Origin: Verrucomicrobiales bacterium
Lineage (GTDB): Bacteria; Verrucomicrobiota; Verrucomicrobiia; Verrucomicrobiales; DEV007
Assembly (NCBI GenBank): GCA_002705125.1
Contig: PAHQ01000067.1
Span: 15,378-26,597, forward strand
DNA: 11,220 nucleotides
Direction: 5' to 3'
Positions 7,101 through 11,220 of this stretch are shown in pieces. The translations under genes were made by a program, and so were the position numbers. The notes below the pieces were generated by a model. It saw nothing but the letters and a program-made list of their open reading frames with translations. It was not told where the DNA came from and made no database searches. Position 1 is the stretch's first letter. Each line of letters begins with the position of its first letter.

Positions 7101-8468
7101 TTAAGTTAGATACTTACTCAAAACGGTCCAGATTCCTACGAATAGGATCATTGCTGAGCTCAGCCAAAAAGCAATTTCATAAACTTTACCAGTCTTGATT
7201 TTTGAGTTCTTCCTTTGCGCTTTAAAAACAATTGCGGCAAAAAGAACTACCAAAAGTATTATCGAAGTCGCGACACCACCAACGACAACCATCCAAACTG
7301 GACTCTCGAATAAAAGGAAGACCCCTGCCCATATGGCAGGAATACCCACGGCAAGAATTGCAAACCAGTTTCGCCTCGATTTGTAATCATCGAAATTAAG
7401 TATTCCTATCCTACCAAAAGCATCAGTGAATTGTCTAGTCCATGCCCCTAAAGCAGAAAATGCAGTCGAAAATAGGACTACAAATGCACCAAAATAGAAG
7501 AAAGGCTCAGCCCAATTACCCAAAGTCACGGTATAAAGGTTTGATAGATTCTCTAGAAAATTCTTCCCGCCTCCCTCAAAATCACCCTTACCATGAAGAA
7601 GAGCTGAACCTAGAAGGAAAAATGCAACAGTTACAACCGTATAAACAAGCATCGCAAATATTGCATCTATATACATAACCTTGATCCATCCCCTCGCTCT
7701 AATAGCCCATTCTTCGGATCCATCATTTTTACCTGTATTTGAGGCATACCCTTTCTCTATCAACCAATAATTATAAGCCATTATCTCATCTCCACCAACC
7801 CCCGTCAGCCCAAATGCTCCAATGACTAAAATAGTCATTTCAGCACCCTCAGGCATTTTGAACTGCAAACCAGAAAGCACATCGCCCATTGATATAGCAG
7901 CCTCGGTGTTTTGAAGTGCTATTAATGAGAAAAATGTAAACAGCGTAAAGAGTCCTATCATGGATACAGACATAATCTCTAAAACCTTGTAATATCCTGA
8001 CACTACAATTCCAGAAATCGCTAAAACTACTATTAACAACCACCAGAAAACAGAAAGACTCGGCACTGCCATGTTAAGCAATACAGCGACAAGCCCAACA
8101 ATTCCTCCAACCTGCAAAAATTTTACTAACATCAAACCCAACCAAGTCCAGACTGACCAATTTGCCTTACCTATTTTAAATCCTGGCAATGAATTAAAAG
8201 AAGCGAATGTCGTTTCCCCTGTCATTATTGCTCTTTTCCCAAACTCGAGCTGAACAGCCACTTTAACAAGGCAACTTACTAAGATTACCCACATAGCAAT
8301 AAATCCAGCTTGGGCTCCAAGCTTGGTTGTTGCAATCAATTCCCCTGACCCCACGATCGAAGCTGATAATATAAATCCTGGGCCTAAATGTTTAATCGTC
8401 CCTCCAATTGATTTAGGTGGATCAAGAACTTTCGATTTGTCTAGTGAGTAAGGGTCTTGGGTTTGCAT
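7101..8468 (-). CDS. Nramp-related membrane transporter lacking the canonical metal-binding motifs
   Basis: 455 aa with about eleven hydrophobic helices and an Nramp-family (PF01566) layout: LGPGFILSASIVGSGELIAT in TM1 (residues 28-47), GETTFASFNSLPG, and a TM6-like FGLTGVGGDEIMAYNYWL (219-236). In classical manganese/iron Nramp proteins TM1 has DPGN and TM6 has a Met-Pro-His motif, which together bind the metal. Here the corresponding stretches read VGSGE and GVGGDE, so the classical site is absent. Proteins of this sort are usually auto-named 'divalent metal transporter', which should not be taken literally. The start ATG (8468-8466) is chosen because upstream sequence is intergenic; the hydrophilic N-tail MQTQDPYSLDKSKVLDPP precedes TM1. 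It converges with the lipoprotein gene (5-bp gap) and diverges from the DUF1553 gene (58 bp). Fold and family are firm; substrate unknown. Confidence 0.9.
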   Translation of the reverse strand: MQTQDPYSLDKSKVLDPPKSIGGTIKHLGPGFILSASIVGSGELIATTKLGAQAGFIAMWVILVSCLVKVAVQLEFGKRAIMTGETTFASFNSLPGFKIGKANWSVWTWLGLMLVKFLQVGGIVGLVAVLLNMAVPSLSVFWWLLIVVLAISGIVVSGYYKVLEIMSVSMIGLFTLFTFFSLIALQNTEAAISMGDVLSGLQFKMPEGAEMTILVIGAFGLTGVGGDEIMAYNYWLIEKGYASNTGKNDGSEEWAIRARGWIKVMYIDAIFAMLVYTVVTVAFFLLGSALLHGKGDFEGGGKNFLENLSNLYTVTLGNWAEPFFYFGAFVVLFSTAFSALGAWTRQFTDAFGRIGILNFDDYKSRRNWFAILAVGIPAIWAGVFLLFESPVWMVVVGGVATSIILLVVLFAAIVFKAQRKNSKIKTGKVYEIAFWLSSAMILFVGIWTVLSKYLT

Positions 8469-8469
8469 A

Positions 8470-8500
8470 CTTAAGTATTTCCGTATAGCCTGATACTAAG
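8470..8500. repeat. Imperfect inverted repeat between divergent genes, candidate operator
   Basis: CTTAAGTAT (8470-8478) and ATACTAAG (8493-8500) are complementary over eight bases if one extra A in the left arm is bulged out. They are separated by 14 bp. The repeat fills half of the 58-bp space shared by the carrier gene and the cytochrome/DUF1553 gene and covers the proposed minus-strand -10, so a regulator bound here could affect both. Confidence 0.3.
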
Positions 8501-8520
8501 AACCTCACAAAAAAAGACAA
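8493..8520 (-). promoter_or_regulatory. Candidate minus-strand promoter for the Nramp-related carrier
   Basis: Read on the minus strand, TTGTCT (8520-8515), a 16-bp spacer and TAGTAT (8498-8493) match the sigma70 boxes at 4/6 each. The transcript would start roughly 18 bases before the ATG at 8468. The support is weak but the location is right. Confidence 0.22.
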
Positions 8521-8526
8521 TTTTCA

Positions 8527-11220
8527 ATGCGCTACCTAATGAAATGGATTTTTATAGGCTTCATAAGCTTATTAAGCCGTTTATCAGAGGCCTCAGAGCT
8601 GAATTTTTTTGAAAAGAAAATTAGACCTATCTTGGTCGATGAATGCTACAAGTGCCACAGTGAGGAAAAAAAAATTAAGGGTAACCTTAGACTAGATTGG
8701 AAAGGCGGTTGGCTAAGTGGTGGTGACTCCGGACAGGCTATAATTCCAGGCCAAGTAGGAAAGAGTCTACTGATTCAGGCAATCAGACACACAGACAGCG
8801 ACCTGGCAATGCCACCAAAGAAAAAATTATCCTCTCAACAGATTAAAGATCTAGAGAAATGGGTTGCTGATGGCGCATACGACCCAAGAACCTCAGATAA
8901 AATATCAAACAATGACAAACGCCTTAACATTGAAGCTGCGCGTAGGTACTGGTCATTCCAGCCGATTAAAGATTACCCAACTCCAAAAGTAAAAAATAAG
9001 AACTGGTCAAAAAACTCAATAGATAAATTTATATTAGCAGAGCATGAAAAAAGAAAGTTAATTCATTCAGATGATGCAGATGACATTACACTTCTAAGAA
9101 GAATTTATTACAACCTCACTGGGCTCCCCCCCCAAGACATAGAAATTCAAAAATTTCTAGAAAGAGTCTCTGTTGATCGGGATAATACGATAACAAGCAC
9201 TATTGATGAATTGCTATCAAGGGATGATTTTGGAATTAGATGGGGAAGGCATTGGCTTGATATTGCGCGATATGCTGATTCAACTGGTGGAGGCCGAACT
9301 CTATTACTGAATGAAGCATGGCGTTATAGAGACTACGTCATCAAATCATTAAATAATGACAAGCCGTATGATTTATTTATCAAAGAGCAAATCGCTGGTG
9401 ATCTACTGGAAAGTTCGAACCCTGAACAGCGAGAAGAGCGCTTAATTTCAACTGCATTCTTACTACTCGGGCCGACCAATTATGAACTTCAAGATAAGAC
9501 CATATTAGAAATGGACATCATTGATGAACAGCTTGATACAATTGGAAAATCTTTCATGGGTCTAACTTTAGGATGTGCCCGTTGCCACGATCATAAGTTC
9601 GATCCTATAACTACAGAGGATTATTATGGCTTGGCAGGAATACTCAAAAGCACAAAATCTGTAATCCACAGCAATGTTTCTACATGGAACAAACGTTCAC
9701 TTCCCTTATCAGAAAAACAGGAAGAAAACGCAAAAATAATTCGAACTAAAATTCAAAAAATTCAAAATGAGATAAAGACGTTAAAACTAGAGCTTCCAAA
9801 TACTAAAAACCTAAGCAAAAAATCTAAAAATCTTCTTGGTCTGATTATAGATAATGAAAAGGCTATAAAAAAAGGAAACTGGATTAAATCAACAGCTGTT
9901 AAAGGATTCATCGATGAAAATTATATCCATGACGATTCAATGGATAAGGGTAACAAAACGGTCACTTACAATATTAAAGCACCAGATACCGGAAGATATG
10001 AAATTAGAGCTTCATATACACACGGCACGAATAGGGAGACTAAAACCCCTTATACGGTGAATCACACAAACGGTGAAACCACGGTAATAATAAACCAAAC
10101 ACTGCAACCTCCGATTAATGGTTCATTCGTATCACTTGGGGTGTACGAATTTAATAAAGACATTGAATTCGAAGTTGTTATTTCCAATAAGAACACAACC
10201 GCAGTAGTTATCGCTGATTCCATTCAAGTTATTCGCGAAGGGAAGTCTAGGGAAAAAATTAAAGATGATTCAAACCAAAAAATAAATATATCTAAGATTA
10301 ATGAAAAGATAAACCTACTCGAAACAGAGCTCAAAGACCTTCAGAAAAAAGAACCAAAAAAGATTCAAGTTATTGCCGCAGAAGACCACAAAAAACCTGG
10401 CGATATAAATATTGCTTTAAGAGGCAATGTTCATAGTAAAGGAGATAGAACACCCCGCCAATTTATCGAGGTAATGACATATGAAGAAACTCCAAAATTT
10501 AATCAGAAATCAAGTGGGCGTATCCATTTAGCAAATTGGATTGCGAGTAAGCATAACCCTCTAACTGCAAGAGTAATTGTAAACAGAGTATGGTTTCATT
10601 TGTTTGGTGAAGGTATTGTATCGAGCTTGGACAATTTTGGCCACATGGGCACTCCTCCAACTAACCTTAAACTTCTTGACCATTTAGCTGTTAAATTTAT
10701 TGATAATTCTTGGTCCATTAAAACACTAATCCGAGACATTATGCAGTCTCGCACATATCAACTCAGCTCTAGAACAAACAATGAGAGTAAAAAGATAGAC
10801 CCAGAGAATACTTTTTTGTGGAAACAAAATCAGAGGCGTTTAGAAGCTGAGGCAATAAGAGATTCAATTCTATTTGTAAGTGGAAGTCTTGATAAAGACA
10901 AAGGTGGAGCGGCAATTAAGTCAGGGACAAAAACTGAATATGGATATTCATTTAATTCGAAAAAACGAAGCATTTATTATCCTGTTTTTAGAAATACTTT
11001 GCCTGAGATAATGCAAGTATTCGACTTTGCTGATCCAAATATGGTGACAGGGAAAAGAACAACAAGCAGCGTGCCAACACAGGCTCTCTACATGCTGAAC
11101 AATCCATTTGTTATAGAAGAATCAAAAAAGTCTGCCGAGAGATTAATTAAAGAAAAACTTTTAAATAAATCTCTGGAAATAGAAATGGCTTACAGAAGGG
11201 TACTTTCTAGAAACCCTACA
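8527..11220 (+). CDS. Secreted planctomycete-type cytochrome c / DUF1549 / golvesin-like / DUF1553 protein, 3' end outside window
   Basis: 898 codons are open to the right edge. Residues 1-23 are a signal peptide (a second ATG at residue 5 is also possible). A PSCyt1 domain (PF07635) follows: heme motif CYKCH (40-44) and likely axial Met95 in LAMPPKKKLSSQQIKDLEKW. DUF1549 (about 160-365) includes LTGLPP and RWGRHWLDIARYADS and ends with a second CxxCH (CARCH, 350-354) in LGCARCHDHKFDPI. Residues about 450-570 resemble golvesin/xanthan-lyase C-terminal beta domains (APDTGRYEIRASYTHG) and are bracketed by Lys/Glu-rich coiled coils. DUF1553 starts near 663 (GRIHLANWIASKHNPLTARV, DNFGHMGTPPTNLKLLDHLA). 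Such proteins are abundant in Planctomycetes and Verrucomicrobia, generally next to a DUF1501 sulfatase-like gene, and are suspected of redox-linked glycan breakdown; the reaction is not established. The frame is intact throughout, including across a C8 run at 9126-9133. Confidence 0.93.
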   Translation, partial: MRYLMKWIFIGFISLLSRLSEASELNFFEKKIRPILVDECYKCHSEEKKIKGNLRLDWKGGWLSGGDSGQAIIPGQVGKSLLIQAIRHTDSDLAMPPKKKLSSQQIKDLEKWVADGAYDPRTSDKISNNDKRLNIEAARRYWSFQPIKDYPTPKVKNKNWSKNSIDKFILAEHEKRKLIHSDDADDITLLRRIYYNLTGLPPQDIEIQKFLERVSVDRDNTITSTIDELLSRDDFGIRWGRHWLDIARYADSTGGGRTLLLNEAWRYRDYVIKSLNNDKPYDLFIKEQIAGDLLESSNPEQREERLISTAFLLLGPTNYELQDKTILEMDIIDEQLDTIGKSFMGLTLGCARCHDHKFDPITTEDYYGLAGILKSTKSVIHSNVSTWNKRSLPLSEKQEENAKIIRTKIQKIQNEIKTLKLELPNTKNLSKKSKNLLGLIIDNEKAIKKGNWIKSTAVKGFIDENYIHDDSMDKGNKTVTYNIKAPDTGRYEIRASYTHGTNRETKTPYTVNHTNGETTVIINQTLQPPINGSFVSLGVYEFNKDIEFEVVISNKNTTAVVIADSIQVIREGKSREKIKDDSNQKINISKINEKINLLETELKDLQKKEPKKIQVIAAEDHKKPGDINIALRGNVHSKGDRTPRQFIEVMTYEETPKFNQKSSGRIHLANWIASKHNPLTARVIVNRVWFHLFGEGIVSSLDNFGHMGTPPTNLKLLDHLAVKFIDNSWSIKTLIRDIMQSRTYQLSSRTNNESKKIDPENTFLWKQNQRRLEAEAIRDSILFVSGSLDKDKGGAAIKSGTKTEYGYSFNSKKRSIYYPVFRNTLPEIMQVFDFADPNMVTGKRTTSSVPTQALYMLNNPFVIEESKKSAERLIKEKLLNKSLEIEMAYRRVLSRNPT

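Noticed and set aside
7195..8253. Several short open frames inside the Nramp-related carrier gene, on both strands
   Set aside because: All lie within the region encoding conserved membrane helices and have no features of their own.
9126..9133. Run of eight C in the DUF1549 region, a possible frameshift site
   Set aside because: The frame encodes the family-typical LTGLPP motif across the run and conserved sequence on both sides, so the length is right as given.
1..11220. tRNA, rRNA, CRISPR array, transposase, integrase or attachment-site signals
   Set aside because: None was seen on reading both strands; the coding density is high and the gaps are too short to hold them.

Overview
The window is AT-rich bacterial DNA of Planctomycetes/Verrucomicrobia character. 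Several protein families that are expanded in that superphylum occur together: a planctomycete-type cytochrome c / DUF1549 / DUF1553 protein, a seven-bladed lactonase joined to a DUF1080 (3-keto-glycoside hydrolase) domain, an SGLT-like sodium:solute symporter, and an Nramp-related carrier lacking the usual metal motifs. The low GC content by eye and the near absence of Shine-Dalgarno sequences suggest a marine verrucomicrobial-type lineage rather than a classical high-GC planctomycete. This placement is inference.

Layout. Positions 1-3159 (minus strand) form a two-gene operon. The promoter-proximal gene is an exported lactonase/DUF1080 fusion. After 25 bp comes an SGLT-like symporter, whose 3' end lies beyond the left edge. 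Together they look like extracytoplasmic processing of a sugar derivative followed by sodium-driven uptake. A 148-bp divergent regulatory region (3160-3307) with a nested inverted repeat follows. Positions 3308-6412 (plus strand) hold a compact three-gene cassette: an unrecognised, exported, two-TM protein with a His cluster, an overlapping LolD/MacB-type ATPase, and an overlapping FtsX-type permease. The permease's obvious N-terminus begins upstream of any ATG, GTG or TTG. The best start is an ATA in an ATAA stop/start overlap. A YajG-like lipoprotein gene (6511-7095) follows after a 98-bp AT-rich gap.

The lipoprotein gene converges, 5 bp apart, on a minus-strand Nramp-related carrier (7101-8468). 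That gene is divergent, across 58 bp, from a large secreted PSCyt1-DUF1549-DUF1553 protein with an inserted golvesin-like domain (8527 to the right edge, 3' truncated).

The part least explained by known families is the 3308-6412 cassette. It appears to be a complete exporter-type ABC system (ATPase, FtsX-like permease, membrane-anchored periplasmic partner), perhaps with the downstream lipoprotein. Its role is open; histidine-rich patches in both the partner and the permease make metal handling one hypothesis. No rRNA, tRNA, CRISPR array, insertion sequence or integrase was seen. No gap between genes exceeds 150 bp.
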